Shown: positions 43,274 to 53,368 of the stretch, piece by piece
Position numbering within the stretch: position 1 is the first letter of the stretch
How the letters are laid out: the number at the start of each line of letters is the position of its first letter
DNA from: CAWELS01 sp964468205
GTDB taxonomy: Bacteria > Acidobacteriota > Terriglobia > Bryobacterales > Bryobacteraceae
DNA length: 64,000 nt
Assembly: GCA_964468205.1 (NCBI GenBank)
Contig: CAYXVG010000012.1
Span: 62,001-126,000 of the forward strand
Reading direction: 5' to 3'
The notes under the pieces: model-generated
What the model was told of the DNA's origin: nothing
Seen by the model: only the letters and a program-made list of their open reading frames with translations
Database searches by the model: none
Program-made: the position numbers and the translations under genes

Positions 43274-45274
43274 TCAGATCCGGTGAAAGCTTTTCAGGAT
43301 TTCGCGGGTGGAGTAGCGCAAGGCGATTGGCCGGCCGTGCGGGCAGCTCATCGGACAGTCGGTCTTTGCGAGTTCCTTCAGCAGCCACTCCATTTTTGCC
43401 TGATCCAGCCGCATGTTGACCTTGATCGCAGCGCGGCAGGCGATGGTGGCGGCCATGCCGCGGCGGAGGTCGTCGAGCGAGACCGAGCGCATCTCGCCTT
43501 CGCGGATCTCCAGGATCTCGAAGATCAGCTTTTCGACGTCGCCGGCGCCGACACCGGCAGGCGCCCCCTTAACGGCGATGGTGCGGTTGCCGAAGGGTTC
43601 GGTTTCGAAGCCCATACTGTTGAGGTCATCGGCGATTTGAGCGTACTCGATCTGCTGAGCCGGGGTCAGCTCCAGAACAATGGGCATCAGCAGATGCTGC
43701 ATTTCTACCCGGCCGGCCGCCTGCTGCCGGAGCACTTGCTCGAAGAGGATGCGCTCGTGGGCGACGTGCTGGTCGATAATCCAGAGTCCGTCCCGGCCGG
43801 AGGCGATAATGAAACTGTCATGGATTTGGCCGAGCGGCCGGAGGTCGCCGACCGCGCTAAGCGACTGAGGCTGCGGCTCCGTTCCAACTTCCGGCAAAGG
43901 GCCGTGCGTGTCGGGAGCCTTCAGCCGAAGGACGGGTCCCGGAGGCTCCTCGGTAGGAATCGTCTCCCCTTGAAAATCAAGCCGAGGAGGGGGGCCGTGC
44001 TGGCGATGAAGGGTGAAATCGGGCAGTTCTTCGCCTGTGGCGGGCAGGGCTGATTCCAGTTCTCCGCCGGGCAGCACGCTGCGGGGAGGCTCCGATCCGG
44101 CAGTACGCGCCTTGAAGTCCTCGATTCTCTGGGTGAACTCCGAGTAAGGAAGGCGGGCTGCGGATTGTCCCTCCTCTCCCCCGGCAGGTGGAGGCGATAT
44201 CGCTCCCAGAGGCACGCTCGAAGCCGGCCGGTGGGCGATCAACTGAGCGCGAATGGTGTCCCGGACGAAGTCGTGCACGAAGGAACCGTGACGGAAGCGG
44301 ACCTCGGTCTTTGACGGGTGTACATTGACGTCGACCTCGGAATGGTCGCATTCAAGGAAGAGGAGCGCGAAGGGGAAGCAGGCCGCGGGCATCAGGTTGT
44401 GATAGGCCGAGGAGATCGCGTGCAGCACCAGCCGGTCGCGAATGAGGCGGCCGTTCACGAAGATGAAGATAGAGTTCCGGTTTGTCTTCTGAATTTGGGG
44501 CTGCGAAACGAAGCCCTGCAGGAAGAAGGTGCGGATTTCCGGAGAGGACCCGGGCTCCGCGCCATAGCCCGGCGGAAGGCTCAGTTCGGTCTTTCTCGGA
44601 TCTAGCTCAACCAGTTCTTCAAGCGTTTGTCCCCCGAAGACTTGGAATACCCGCTCCCGCAGGGTCTCCACCGGGGTAACGTCCAGCAGCGATTTCGGCC
44701 CGTTGCGCAACTGGATGCTCTTGTCCGGATGCGCGAGGCTGTAGTGCGTGGCCAGCGAGGCGATATGCGCCAGCTCGGTCTGCTCGGTGCGGAGGAATTT
44801 CCTCCGGGCCGGCACGTTGAAAAACAGGTCGCGGACCGTGATGATAGTTCCTTGGGCCAGCGCCGCCTCATCGCATTTGAGCAGTTTCCCGCCGGCGATC
44901 TCGACGCGGGTGCCGGCGGCTTCTTCTTCCGCCTTCGTCTCGAGCAGCAGCCGGGAGACCGCGCCGATGGACGGGAGCGCTTCGCCCCTGAAGCCAAGCG
45001 TGGCGATCGATTCGAGGTCTTTGACGTCGGTCAACTTGCTGGTGGCGTGGCGTTCGAAGGCGAGCATCGCGTCGTCGCGAATCATCCCGCACCCGTCGTC
45101 GGTGACCCGGATCAGGCGGCGGCCACCTTTCTCCACTTCTATCCGCAGAGTCTGAGCCCCGGCGTCAAGCGAATTCTCTAGCAGCTCCTTGACCACTGAC
45201 GCCGGACGTTCCACGACCTCGCCGGCGGCGATTTTATTGGCGACAGTATCGGAGAGGATTCGGATGCGGCCCAC
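43274..45274 (-). CDS. mutL: DNA mismatch repair protein MutL, endonuclease type
   Basis: The 666-residue protein couples MutS recognition to strand incision. The N-terminal GHKL ATPase has IAAGEVVERPASVVKELLEN (about residues 16-35), TDDGCGM (about 59), LGFRGEALPSIGAVS (about 93) and VNVHPSKTEVRF (about 310). A proline-rich linker spans about 350-450. The C-terminal domain carries DQHVAHERILFE, the DQHA(X)2E(X)4E endonuclease motif with V for A, and the C-terminal CPHGRP motif (about 648), so it should nick DNA itself; no mutH is seen. The gene is on the minus strand, tail-to-tail with guaA. Confidence 0.96.
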   Translation of the reverse strand: MGRIRILSDTVANKIAAGEVVERPASVVKELLENSLDAGAQTLRIEVEKGGRRLIRVTDDGCGMIRDDAMLAFERHATSKLTDVKDLESIATLGFRGEALPSIGAVSRLLLETKAEEEAAGTRVEIAGGKLLKCDEAALAQGTIITVRDLFFNVPARRKFLRTEQTELAHIASLATHYSLAHPDKSIQLRNGPKSLLDVTPVETLRERVFQVFGGQTLEELVELDPRKTELSLPPGYGAEPGSSPEIRTFFLQGFVSQPQIQKTNRNSIFIFVNGRLIRDRLVLHAISSAYHNLMPAACFPFALLFLECDHSEVDVNVHPSKTEVRFRHGSFVHDFVRDTIRAQLIAHRPASSVPLGAISPPPAGGEEGQSAARLPYSEFTQRIEDFKARTAGSEPPRSVLPGGELESALPATGEELPDFTLHRQHGPPPRLDFQGETIPTEEPPGPVLRLKAPDTHGPLPEVGTEPQPQSLSAVGDLRPLGQIHDSFIIASGRDGLWIIDQHVAHERILFEQVLRQQAAGRVEMQHLLMPIVLELTPAQQIEYAQIADDLNSMGFETEPFGNRTIAVKGAPAGVGAGDVEKLIFEILEIREGEMRSVSLDDLRRGMAATIACRAAIKVNMRLDQAKMEWLLKELAKTDCPMSCPHGRPIALRYSTREILKSFHRI

Positions 45275-45301
45275 TAAGCACCCATTGTAGCCGCCGGGCC
45301 A

Positions 45302-47011
45302 TCAATCCTGAATCACGACGCCGCGCTGGTCAAGAAGCTGACCCGTGACACGCAATAGGTTCGTCAGGTTGCGCTGGTACTGCGCCGCCTGCGTCACGAG
45401 TTCGGACTGGGCGGAGACAAGGGCGTTCTGCGCGTCGAGCACAAAGAAGATGGTGGTCACGCCGAGGTCGTACTTCTTCTCCTCGGCATCGAGGCGTTTC
45501 TGAGAGAAGTCGAGCGAGACCTGGGCCTGCTGCACGCGAGCCTTGCTGCTTTCGAACTGGCTGACGGCATTCAACACTTCCAGCCGAATGGCCTGCTGCG
45601 TGTTCTGGGCATCGAGCGTGTTCTGCTTCTTGCTCACGGCGGCATCGGCGAGGTTGGCGACCGCGGCGCGGTCGCGCAGCGGGAGGCGCAAGCTCAGTGT
45701 GAATCCGTAGGTCGGGAAGTCGAAACCGAAAACCTGGTTCAAAGCATCACCGATTCCTCCTTGCATCATTCCGAGAAGGACTCTTTGCGAGGCCGGCCCG
45801 GACCCCACGTTGGCGAACTCGGACACGTTGCCGCCGAGGCCGGCGGAGCTGTAGTTGAGACTCAAGGAGAGATCGGGCTTCAACGCATTGCGGGCGATTT
45901 CATAGCTGTAGTCGTCAATCTCGAGGCTTTGGAGAGCGCTGCGGAGATCGGGGCGCATGCGATACGCGACTTCTACCATTTGCTCTGAATCAACCGTTTC
46001 TTCCTCGGCCGGCGGGAGCACCTCTTCGGTGAGAACAATGGGCATGTCCCGGTAATCGGGATCGAGATCGGCGGAGATTTGCCGGCGCAGAGCATCGAGC
46101 GTCTGCTCTAGCCGGTAGCGAGCCTGGGTAACAAAGATCTCCGCGTTCGCCTTGTTCTGCTGCGGCTGATAGATATCGAGCGGAGAGATGGCTCCGAGTT
46201 CCAACTCACGCTCGGAGCGCTTCAGAAACGCCTCGTTCAGCCGTAGGTTTTCTTGGCTCACCCGGAGGTTCTCGCGTGCCTCAATTACCGCCCAGTAAGC
46301 ATTCTCGGCTTGGGCAACAAGCCGCAGAAGCTGCGTTTCGAGGTTGAATCGCGACAGCTTGAAACGGCTCTGCGCCACGAAGTAGTTTAACTTGTTGACC
46401 CGCCTGCCGAAGTTGCGCAGGAGCGGTTGCGTCAGCGCAAAATCGAGACTCCCGTTGATGGACGGGTTGACGTTCGCGAATTCACTGTTCGTGGATCGCT
46501 TACTTCCACTGAAGCCCACGGAATACTGTGTACCAGTGGACAGCGTGTGACTGTAGTCCAACGAGTAGGGTTGCGTGAGCTGGTTGAGGGTCTCCGCGCC
46601 CTCGAGTTCCGACGCCGTCGGAGTCTGTGCACGCGTGGAGCGGAAGCTCGTGTTCACGGTCGGATCGAACCGGGCCAGGGATCGCGTGATCGCGTTTCGC
46701 GGCGTCTCAATGGTCAGTTTCTGAATCGCTATCTCCGTATTGTTGGCAAGTACGAGCTCGATGTAGGCCCGCAAGGACAACTCGAGATGGCTGCCAATCA
46801 CAAAATCCGCGAGCCGGGACGGAGCCTTGACATCGATGACCGGAAAGGTGGGGTTGTAGTAGGTCTTGAAGTAGTCGCCAGTCCCAAAGAACGGCGCTTC
46901 GATGCGCCGGATGCCCTGGTCCGTCTCCTTAATCGCTACATTTGTTTGATATTCCTGCGAGGTCAATGGGCATACCGCAGTCAGCATGAGAAGAATGAGA
47001 ACTTTTCGCAT
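45302..47011 (-). CDS. TolC-family outer-membrane efflux channel
   Basis: The 569-residue protein begins with a short signal peptide (MRKVLILLMLTAVCPLTS) and shows the repeated coiled-coil pairs of outer membrane efflux proteins: ELSLRAYIELVLANNTEIAI near residue 75, AENAYWAVIEARENLRVSQE near 235 and the paralogous LEVLNAVSQFESSKARVQQA near 485. An extra N-terminal segment of about 60 residues precedes the first repeat. It ends the five-gene export cluster (three adaptors, permease, TolC). It starts 11 bases after the permease stop, and mutL lies next on the same strand. Confidence 0.93.
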   Translation of the reverse strand: MRKVLILLMLTAVCPLTSQEYQTNVAIKETDQGIRRIEAPFFGTGDYFKTYYNPTFPVIDVKAPSRLADFVIGSHLELSLRAYIELVLANNTEIAIQKLTIETPRNAITRSLARFDPTVNTSFRSTRAQTPTASELEGAETLNQLTQPYSLDYSHTLSTGTQYSVGFSGSKRSTNSEFANVNPSINGSLDFALTQPLLRNFGRRVNKLNYFVAQSRFKLSRFNLETQLLRLVAQAENAYWAVIEARENLRVSQENLRLNEAFLKRSERELELGAISPLDIYQPQQNKANAEIFVTQARYRLEQTLDALRRQISADLDPDYRDMPIVLTEEVLPPAEEETVDSEQMVEVAYRMRPDLRSALQSLEIDDYSYEIARNALKPDLSLSLNYSSAGLGGNVSEFANVGSGPASQRVLLGMMQGGIGDALNQVFGFDFPTYGFTLSLRLPLRDRAAVANLADAAVSKKQNTLDAQNTQQAIRLEVLNAVSQFESSKARVQQAQVSLDFSQKRLDAEEKKYDLGVTTIFFVLDAQNALVSAQSELVTQAAQYQRNLTNLLRVTGQLLDQRGVVIQD

Positions 47012-47022
47012 TTTCGTCCGCG

Positions 47023-48279
47023 TTACTCGTAACGTATTGCTTCAATGGGATCGAGCTTGGCCGCCTGAACCGCCGGATAGATACCGAACAGCAGTCCGAT
47101 TCCAACGGACACGCCGAACGCCACGGCGATCGACGAGGTGGTAACCACTGTGGACCAGCCGGCGGCGGCCGCGATGATCCGCGAAAGGGTGAAGCCAAAA
47201 AGAATTCCTATCAGGCCCCCGAGGATTGAGATCAGAACCGCCTCGGTCAGGAACTGGCGAATGATGTCGGCCTGCCGGGCTCCGATTGCGCGGCGGATGC
47301 CGATCTCGCGCGTGCGCTCCAGCACCGTGGCGAGCATGATGTTCATGATGCCGATGCCGCCAACCAGCAGCGAGATGCCGGCAATGCAGATCATGACGAT
47401 ATTGAAGATGAACTGTGTGCGGCGCCGCTGTTCGAGGAGGCCCGCCGGAACTGTGATCTGAAAATCTCCAGCGTCCTTGTGGGTGGAAGCAAGAATGGCG
47501 CTGACGACGTTGGCGGTTTCGATGGAGTCCGTGCCTGGGGTGACGCGGATGTAGATGCCGTCGATCTCATCCTTGAGAAAGCTGTTCGAGTCCTCGAACC
47601 GCCTCATCACTGTGTTCAGAGGGGCGATGATGAGGTTGTTCGCGGAGGAGACCTCGAGGCTCTCCATTTCAGTGTCGGCGGTGGCTTGGGGCGCGAGCAC
47701 TCCGATCACCTGCAGCCACACTTCGTTGACCTTGACATATTCGCCGACGGCGTCTTCAAAGCCGAGCAGGTTCACCTTTGCGCTTTCGCCGAGCACGCAA
47801 ACCGGCGCCGAAGTACGGTCATCTTCCTCGTTGAAGAAGCGGCCTTCGATAACGCGAAGACTGTTAATGTCTATGAACTGCGGTTCCACTCCGATCAGCG
47901 TCGGCGTCTCCGATGCGGTTTTCGGCAGTACCCTGGATGGCTTGAACCGCTTTCTCGGCGTTGCAGCCTCAATGCCGGTCACGTTCTCGGATATGGCCCG
48001 GAAGTCCCGGAACGTCAGTCCCGGCGAGATGGCCCGGCGGGCCTGCAACTCGTTCCGGTCCACCGCCTCACGGGCCTCGATGATGATATTGTTCACTCCG
48101 AGCAGATCGATGTAGCTCATCATCTCCTGCTGGGCGCCAGCGGTGATGGAGAGCATCGCCACCACGGCGCCTACACCGAAGATCATGCCGAGCATTGTCA
48201 GCAAGGTCCGCAGCTTGTGAGCCAGCAGGCTCGCCAAGCCCATCGTGATTTCTTCGAGATATCCGGTATATGCTGGCAT
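47023..48279 (-). CDS. MacB-like ABC transporter permease, no ATPase domain
   Basis: The 418-residue protein has an N-terminal transmembrane segment (LRTLLTMLGMIFGVGAVVAM), a periplasmic MacB-PCD domain (about residues 55-285) and a C-terminal FtsX domain (GIGIMNIMLATVLERTREIG, then IRRAIGARQADIIRQF). It is a MacB-type half that lacks the N-terminal ATPase domain of MacB. No separate ABC ATPase gene occurs in the cluster, although one is normally required. It follows the third adaptor gene directly (2 bases apart). Confidence 0.92.
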   Translation of the reverse strand: MPAYTGYLEEITMGLASLLAHKLRTLLTMLGMIFGVGAVVAMLSITAGAQQEMMSYIDLLGVNNIIIEAREAVDRNELQARRAISPGLTFRDFRAISENVTGIEAATPRKRFKPSRVLPKTASETPTLIGVEPQFIDINSLRVIEGRFFNEEDDRTSAPVCVLGESAKVNLLGFEDAVGEYVKVNEVWLQVIGVLAPQATADTEMESLEVSSANNLIIAPLNTVMRRFEDSNSFLKDEIDGIYIRVTPGTDSIETANVVSAILASTHKDAGDFQITVPAGLLEQRRRTQFIFNIVMICIAGISLLVGGIGIMNIMLATVLERTREIGIRRAIGARQADIIRQFLTEAVLISILGGLIGILFGFTLSRIIAAAAGWSTVVTTSSIAVAFGVSVGIGLLFGIYPAVQAAKLDPIEAIRYE

Positions 48280-48281
48280 GC

Positions 48282-50312
48282 CTATCGACCTCTTCCCCCT
48301 CCACCGAATCCGCCCATCGGCGCCCCTCCACCGCCGCCAGAAGGGGCCTCCGGTTGCGCCGTTTCTCTTCTCTCTCCGGGCTTTGCGTTCGGATCCGCGA
48401 GGGCGACCAGTTCGCCGGGTTCGAGCCCTTCCTTGATAACCATCGTTGATTCGCTGCGCTTGAGGGGTTGAATCACACGCTCTTCAAAGCGATTGCCGGT
48501 TTGCACGAAAACGACGGGTTTTCCGTCCTTTTCGAAGACGGCGTGTACCGGGATGTGGATGGCATCCGGGATCTGTTCGACGATGATCTCCAGGTCGGCG
48601 AGGAGACCGGGCCGTAGGAGGACATCCAACTGGCTGTCCTCCTCGGGAGGAGGTGGCAACTCAGCGGCCGCGATCTGCGCCTCGGTGAACTGGGAACTGC
48701 CGCCGGGACGCTGCCTTCTACCCTGTTCCGCACCTGCTGGGGGACCGGAGGGGGCATCACCAGAGCCGGGAGCCAGGCTCTGGCCCTGTCCGGCCGTAGC
48801 CCGCTGGCCTCCGTCCCCGGCATCTTGCCTGCCGGGACGCTGGGCCCCGAAGGCCTTTTGCAGGACAGGCCGGAGTTTTTGGAAGATCTCACGCTTCTTC
48901 TCGTCTGAAAGGTCTTCCCATTTTTCATCGCCGAGTTCCTTGTCCAGAATCTCCTGCGCTTTCTTCTTCTCCTCGTCTGGCAGGCGGCCGATAATCCGTG
49001 CGGGATCAATGCCGCCACGGCCGCCGGGACGCCGCTGGCCGGCGGCAGCCCCGCCCGGCATTTGTCGACCTGGCATGCCGCCACCGGCCATGCCTGGGAC
49101 CGGCATGCCTCCACTGGCGGCGTCACCACCCGGCGCGCCTCCCCCCATGCCGCCCGGCGTTCTGACTCGTCCTCCTGCCCTCGCTCCTCCGCCCAGCATC
49201 GCCATCATCTCCATCATCGAGCCCCCGCCAGAGGCGGCCGGGGCGCGTCTTCGGTTCTCTTCGGCGGTCTTCAGGATGCGCTCAATCTGCTCGTTGCTCG
49301 CACCGAGCGCGCCGAGCAGTTCCCGCATGTCGATGTCGAAGGTGACGTCGAACTTCTTCGCGGGGTCGTTCGAGTAGACGTCGGCGCTCGCCGTTCCGCT
49401 GAGGCTCTTGATTTTGCCTTTGAGAGCCTTCTCAGGCAAGGCGTCGAGGCGGATCACAACCTCCTGACCTTCGGTGAGGTTGGCTCGATCCAATTCCCCA
49501 ACCCTGGCCACGACCTCGAGTTCGGAGAGGTCAAGGATATCGGCCACCGGCATGCCCGGCCGGAGTTCGTCACCCTCGCGGATGTCCGGCATCTGCATAC
49601 CGGAGAAAAAGAAGAATGACCGGGCCTGGCGGATCGAAACCAGGCCACTCATTGGAGCCAGCACCTTCGTTTGCTTCAGCCGTTGTTCCTCCCGCTGCAA
49701 CTCCAGAACCCCCTCGCGCCGGTTCTCCCTGAGCACATTCAATTCTGCCTCGGCCTGGGCGCGCCGGGAAACGATGTCGCTCTTCAACTTCTCGAGGCGG
49801 CGCTTCGCTTCGTCCAGGTTGAGCGTGTTCTTCTTGGCGTCGATCGCTGACAGAAGTTCGTTGCGCTGGACTTCCAACTCCGCGCGGCGGACTGTGTAGT
49901 TCGCCTGCAACAGTTCCACCTGATCCTGGTTGCTCCGGATCGCGAGATCGGCCTCCGCTTTCTTTATCTGCTCGTCGATCTGATCCAGCTCGAGCTGTTT
50001 CTCCTCGAGCCGGGCCAACACCTCGGCTTCGTCGAACTCGACAACCAGGTCTCCCTCGCGGGCGAACGCCCCGAGAGGAGCCAGACGGGTAACCTGTACT
50101 GTACCGAACAAGTTGGGTGCAGTGAGAGTCATCTGGCGCACTGCCTGCAGCTCGCCGCGGGCGTAGGCTCGAACTTCGACGTCGCCGCGGCGAACCGGGG
50201 TGGTCGCCACCTCGCGCTGCCGCTGCGGCAATTGTGTTACCAAGCGGTAGCCGGCCCAACCAAGGGCCGCAACCACCACGATCGCGAAGACTCGAACTAG
50301 TAGCTTCTTCAT
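48282..50312 (-). CDS. HlyD/MFP-type adaptor with large C-terminal low-complexity insert
   Basis: The 676-residue periplasmic adaptor has an N-terminal anchor (LLVRVFAIVVVAALGWAGY), a lipoyl half (MTLTAPNLFGTVQVTRL about residue 61), and a coiled coil (about 95-215, LELDQIDEQIKKAEADL). The second lipoyl and beta-barrel part follows (VLAPMSGLVSI at about 217, then GDELRPGMPVADIL). A 200-residue insert at about 353-560 is extremely Gly/Met/Pro-rich, with a helical patch (DEEKKKAQEILDKELGDEKW). It splits the beta-barrel sequence before QLDVLLRPGLLADLEI. The C-terminal tail is again Gly-rich. It is the third adaptor in the cluster and directly precedes the permease gene. Confidence 0.9.
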   Translation of the reverse strand: MKKLLVRVFAIVVVAALGWAGYRLVTQLPQRQREVATTPVRRGDVEVRAYARGELQAVRQMTLTAPNLFGTVQVTRLAPLGAFAREGDLVVEFDEAEVLARLEEKQLELDQIDEQIKKAEADLAIRSNQDQVELLQANYTVRRAELEVQRNELLSAIDAKKNTLNLDEAKRRLEKLKSDIVSRRAQAEAELNVLRENRREGVLELQREEQRLKQTKVLAPMSGLVSIRQARSFFFFSGMQMPDIREGDELRPGMPVADILDLSELEVVARVGELDRANLTEGQEVVIRLDALPEKALKGKIKSLSGTASADVYSNDPAKKFDVTFDIDMRELLGALGASNEQIERILKTAEENRRRAPAASGGGSMMEMMAMLGGGARAGGRVRTPGGMGGGAPGGDAASGGMPVPGMAGGGMPGRQMPGGAAAGQRRPGGRGGIDPARIIGRLPDEEKKKAQEILDKELGDEKWEDLSDEKKREIFQKLRPVLQKAFGAQRPGRQDAGDGGQRATAGQGQSLAPGSGDAPSGPPAGAEQGRRQRPGGSSQFTEAQIAAAELPPPPEEDSQLDVLLRPGLLADLEIIVEQIPDAIHIPVHAVFEKDGKPVVFVQTGNRFEERVIQPLKRSESTMVIKEGLEPGELVALADPNAKPGERRETAQPEAPSGGGGGAPMGGFGGGGRGR

Positions 50313-50344
50313 TGCAGAATCACTCCCGGAAATGGTATCCCGCC

Positions 50345-51652
50345 TTACAGCTTCTTGGCTCGTTTGGCCGCTTCTTCGGGATTCTCCAGTGCGACGACCT
50401 CGCCCTCTTCGAGACCGCTCAGCACGACAAGATCAGAGTCATTCCGGTTACCGACCTCGATGTGCCGGATTTCAAACTCCTGGTCTCTCTGGACCCATAC
50501 GGCGGGTTCGCCCTCGTGAATGAAGCTGGCGCGCTCTGGGATGAGAATCACGCCGGGCATCGATTCGATGATCACCTCGGCTGACGCGCTCATTCCTGGG
50601 CGGAGTCGATCGTCGAGACTATTAAGCGTGGCCCGCGCCGGGAATAGCTTGTTAGAGGCGCCCGTGCTGCCGAACTTCTGTTCGGCGATGGGGCTTATCC
50701 AGTTCAGCTTCGCCTCGAACTCCCGATCGGGAATCGCGTCGATGCGGACGCGCACGGTTTGGTCGAGTTGCATCTTTCCACGCTCTACCTCTTCGAGATT
50801 CATTTCGACGCGCATCTCGGAGAGGTCGGGGATCTCGGCGATCGCAGCTCCCGTCCAGGCGGGATCTCCTTCTTTAAACGGCGGCGGCTTGGATCCGAAG
50901 GACCCAGAAGCACGGAAGTTCGGAAGCAGGTGGACGACGCCGGAGATCGGCGCATAGATGACCATTTTGGAAAGATAGCCCTTCACCCGGCTGAGATCGC
51001 GTAGCGTCTTGTCTTTCCTCTGCTGGAGCCGCTCCAAATCCGCCTCTTGCGCAACGGTGTGCGAGTCGGCGACGGTCTTCACCAGCTTGAGTTCCCCTTC
51101 GGAGATTCCTACGTCAATCCGATATTTCGCCCCTTCGATCTCGGAGATGACCTCGGCTTTGCTCGCCTCGAGCTTGGAGCGCTCCAGATTGTACTCCGAA
51201 GTCATGAGGTTCATCTCGTCCTGCTCGTCGGTGATCTTGTGAGAAGCTCGCATCTGGACAATCTCGCTCTCCACAGTGCGAACCTCGGTGTCCTGTTCGA
51301 GCAGGGTCTGCTCGTTTTGCGCCGTGTCAAATGCAACCACCACGTCGCCTTTGTTGACGCGGGTTCCGGATGGTACGAGAGTAGTGATCTGCAAATCCGG
51401 AACCTGGGGAGCGGCGAGCACGACAGAGTTGGTACTCCGAATTTCGCCCCGGGTCTTCACGCTGATGACGAACTCACCCCGGCGCACCCGGGATACGGGT
51501 ACCTCGACCGTGGTGGAACCGGTGTGTTGATAGGCATACCAAGCGCCTCCACCGACCACGGCGAGTATCACGGCCCAGATGAGGATCTTCTTCTTCGTCG
51601 AGGCGACGACTTGCCCGATGCGCTTTCTCGGTTTAATATCCTTAGACGGCAT
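50345..51652 (-). CDS. HlyD/MFP-type adaptor, compact
   Basis: A 435-residue efflux adaptor with a membrane anchor (KILIWAVILAVVGGGAWYAY), first lipoyl half (SVVLAAPQVPDLQITTLVP about residue 82), coiled coil (about 115-210), and a beta-barrel ending DRLRPGMSASAEVIIES. It has no long low-complexity insert, unlike the neighbours. It lies between the two inserted adaptors, 32 bases after the first one's stop in transcript order and 32 bases before the third. Confidence 0.9.
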   Translation of the reverse strand: MPSKDIKPRKRIGQVVASTKKKILIWAVILAVVGGGAWYAYQHTGSTTVEVPVSRVRRGEFVISVKTRGEIRSTNSVVLAAPQVPDLQITTLVPSGTRVNKGDVVVAFDTAQNEQTLLEQDTEVRTVESEIVQMRASHKITDEQDEMNLMTSEYNLERSKLEASKAEVISEIEGAKYRIDVGISEGELKLVKTVADSHTVAQEADLERLQQRKDKTLRDLSRVKGYLSKMVIYAPISGVVHLLPNFRASGSFGSKPPPFKEGDPAWTGAAIAEIPDLSEMRVEMNLEEVERGKMQLDQTVRVRIDAIPDREFEAKLNWISPIAEQKFGSTGASNKLFPARATLNSLDDRLRPGMSASAEVIIESMPGVILIPERASFIHEGEPAVWVQRDQEFEIRHIEVGNRNDSDLVVLSGLEEGEVVALENPEEAAKRAKKL

Positions 51653-51664
51653 TCCTTCCTCGCA

Positions 51665-53368
51665 TTAGTCCATCTGCTCTTGCTCAGGGGCCTCCAACGC
51701 CACCTCATCGCCAGGCTCCAGTCCCGAACGAATCGCGACGTCCACGTGGTTGCTAAGGCCGAGTTCCACGTCCCGACGCTCCCAGCCGGCTCCGTTTCTA
51801 ACGTAGACATAAGCGCCGCCGGTTTCGCTGTCCTCAAAAATGGCCCCGCGGGGAACCTTGGTAATCTCCTCGTCAGCTCCGAGAATCACGTCCGCACTCA
51901 CGCTCAGGTCAGGAATTACGCGGTCTTCCGTACGTTCCAGTTTCAAGACAACCGGGATCTCGGTAATAAACTCCTTGCGGTATTGCCTCGCCTTGGCGAC
52001 CGTACCGATCGAGTAAACATGGGCGGGTAGTTCCAGGTCCGGGAAGGCGTCGAAGCGGACGCGGGCCTTCTGCCCAATGCGGAGCTTTTCGGTGTCAACT
52101 TGGTTCACCGTGGCTTCGATCAACATCGAGCTCGTATCCACGACCCGCAGAAACGGCATCCCGGACCAGAGCTCATCGCCTTCTTTGACCTGGGCCATCT
52201 CGCCGTTACGGAAGACGTTCAGCCGGACGACCATTCCGTCAAGCGGCGCCTTCACGGTCAACCTCTCCAGCCCCGTTTTGGTCCGGGCTAACTCCAACTT
52301 GGCTTCCTCGACCTCAAGGGATTCTTCCCGGAGCTTGGCCCGTTCGGAGATTCGCTGGTACTCCACTTCATTAAGTAGCTGCTCGTATTCGGCCTTCGCC
52401 TCGTCCAAGGCGAGCCTTGTACGTTCGGCCTGTATTGCGGAGAGGACGGGGATGGTCTTCACATCTAATTCGGATCTCTCCACGCTCTGTTCGGCCGACT
52501 TCACCTTCTGGTCGTGTGTCTCTCGTTCAACTTCAACATCAGCCACGTGTTTCCGGAGATTCGCTACGTGCTGGACGACGGCTGCTTCGTAATCCTCCAA
52601 GCGGTTCTCCATGTACTGAGGATCGAACGCGGCGATCACCTCACCTTCCCGGACTTTCGCCCCAGCCGGCGCCAGCATCTGCAGTTGGAGGTGGAAATCT
52701 CCGCGCCTGCGCCCGCCCCCGCCGCCCGGCGAGAAGGGCCGCGTCGTTCCGATTCCGCTGGAACCCATGGTACCGGCGCCGCCTCCAGTCGCGGCAATGA
52801 TGTTGCTTCCGCCACCTCCGCCACTTCCGGTACGGCTGGTGGCTGCGCGCAGCGCGGAAGATGAGGGTCCGCCTCCGCCGCCACTGGTGCCGCCGCCGCG
52901 GCTGGCAGCGCCGCTGGAGCTGGCCACGGTGCCGGTTTGGCTGAGTGAGGATATCGAGGCTGAAGACGACACCGACGAGGTCGAGCGTACGGAGATGTTA
53001 CTTCTAACCCCGATCGAGCCTCCCGCGCTGGAGCCTCGCCGGCTGCGGCTCCCTCGGATTCTGGGTGTGGAAATGCTGGCATATTTTTCGGCCGTGGTCG
53101 TGCCGGTGAGCCGGAGTGTCTTCTGAATCGTTCCCTTTTCCACCGGCGCCGCGGGCATCACCACGGACAATCCGCCGCCCGCGCCGCCATCGAATCCGGG
53201 GCGGAGCTGCAACCACCACAGCAGGCCGGCTCCGACGGCGAGCGCTAATGCGGTCAACAGCAACCACTTACGCCCGCGGCGGGGACGCGGCCGCGACGGG
53301 ACGATGGATGGTCTTCGTTCCGGTTTCGGGACACTTGGTTCCGGCTGGCTTGGCTGTGGAAGAGGCAT
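51665..53368 (-). CDS. HlyD/MFP-type adaptor with 115-residue Ser/Gly insert
   Basis: The 567-residue adaptor has a proline-rich cytosolic N-terminus, an anchor (about residues 34-53), and a first lipoyl strand at YASISTPRIRG (about 96-106). An insert at about 107-222 is made of Ser, Gly and Arg with no order visible, and the lipoyl half resumes at DFHLQLQMLAPAGAKVREGE (about 224). A coiled coil (about 250-360) and a barrel segment (LRVVDTSSMLIEATVNQVDT) complete it. The insert splits the lipoyl domain. This is the first gene of the export cluster. Confidence 0.88.
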   Translation of the reverse strand: MPLPQPSQPEPSVPKPERRPSIVPSRPRPRRGRKWLLLTALALAVGAGLLWWLQLRPGFDGGAGGGLSVVMPAAPVEKGTIQKTLRLTGTTTAEKYASISTPRIRGSRSRRGSSAGGSIGVRSNISVRSTSSVSSSASISSLSQTGTVASSSGAASRGGGTSGGGGGPSSSALRAATSRTGSGGGGGSNIIAATGGGAGTMGSSGIGTTRPFSPGGGGGRRRGDFHLQLQMLAPAGAKVREGEVIAAFDPQYMENRLEDYEAAVVQHVANLRKHVADVEVERETHDQKVKSAEQSVERSELDVKTIPVLSAIQAERTRLALDEAKAEYEQLLNEVEYQRISERAKLREESLEVEEAKLELARTKTGLERLTVKAPLDGMVVRLNVFRNGEMAQVKEGDELWSGMPFLRVVDTSSMLIEATVNQVDTEKLRIGQKARVRFDAFPDLELPAHVYSIGTVAKARQYRKEFITEIPVVLKLERTEDRVIPDLSVSADVILGADEEITKVPRGAIFEDSETGGAYVYVRNGAGWERRDVELGLSNHVDVAIRSGLEPGDEVALEAPEQEQMD

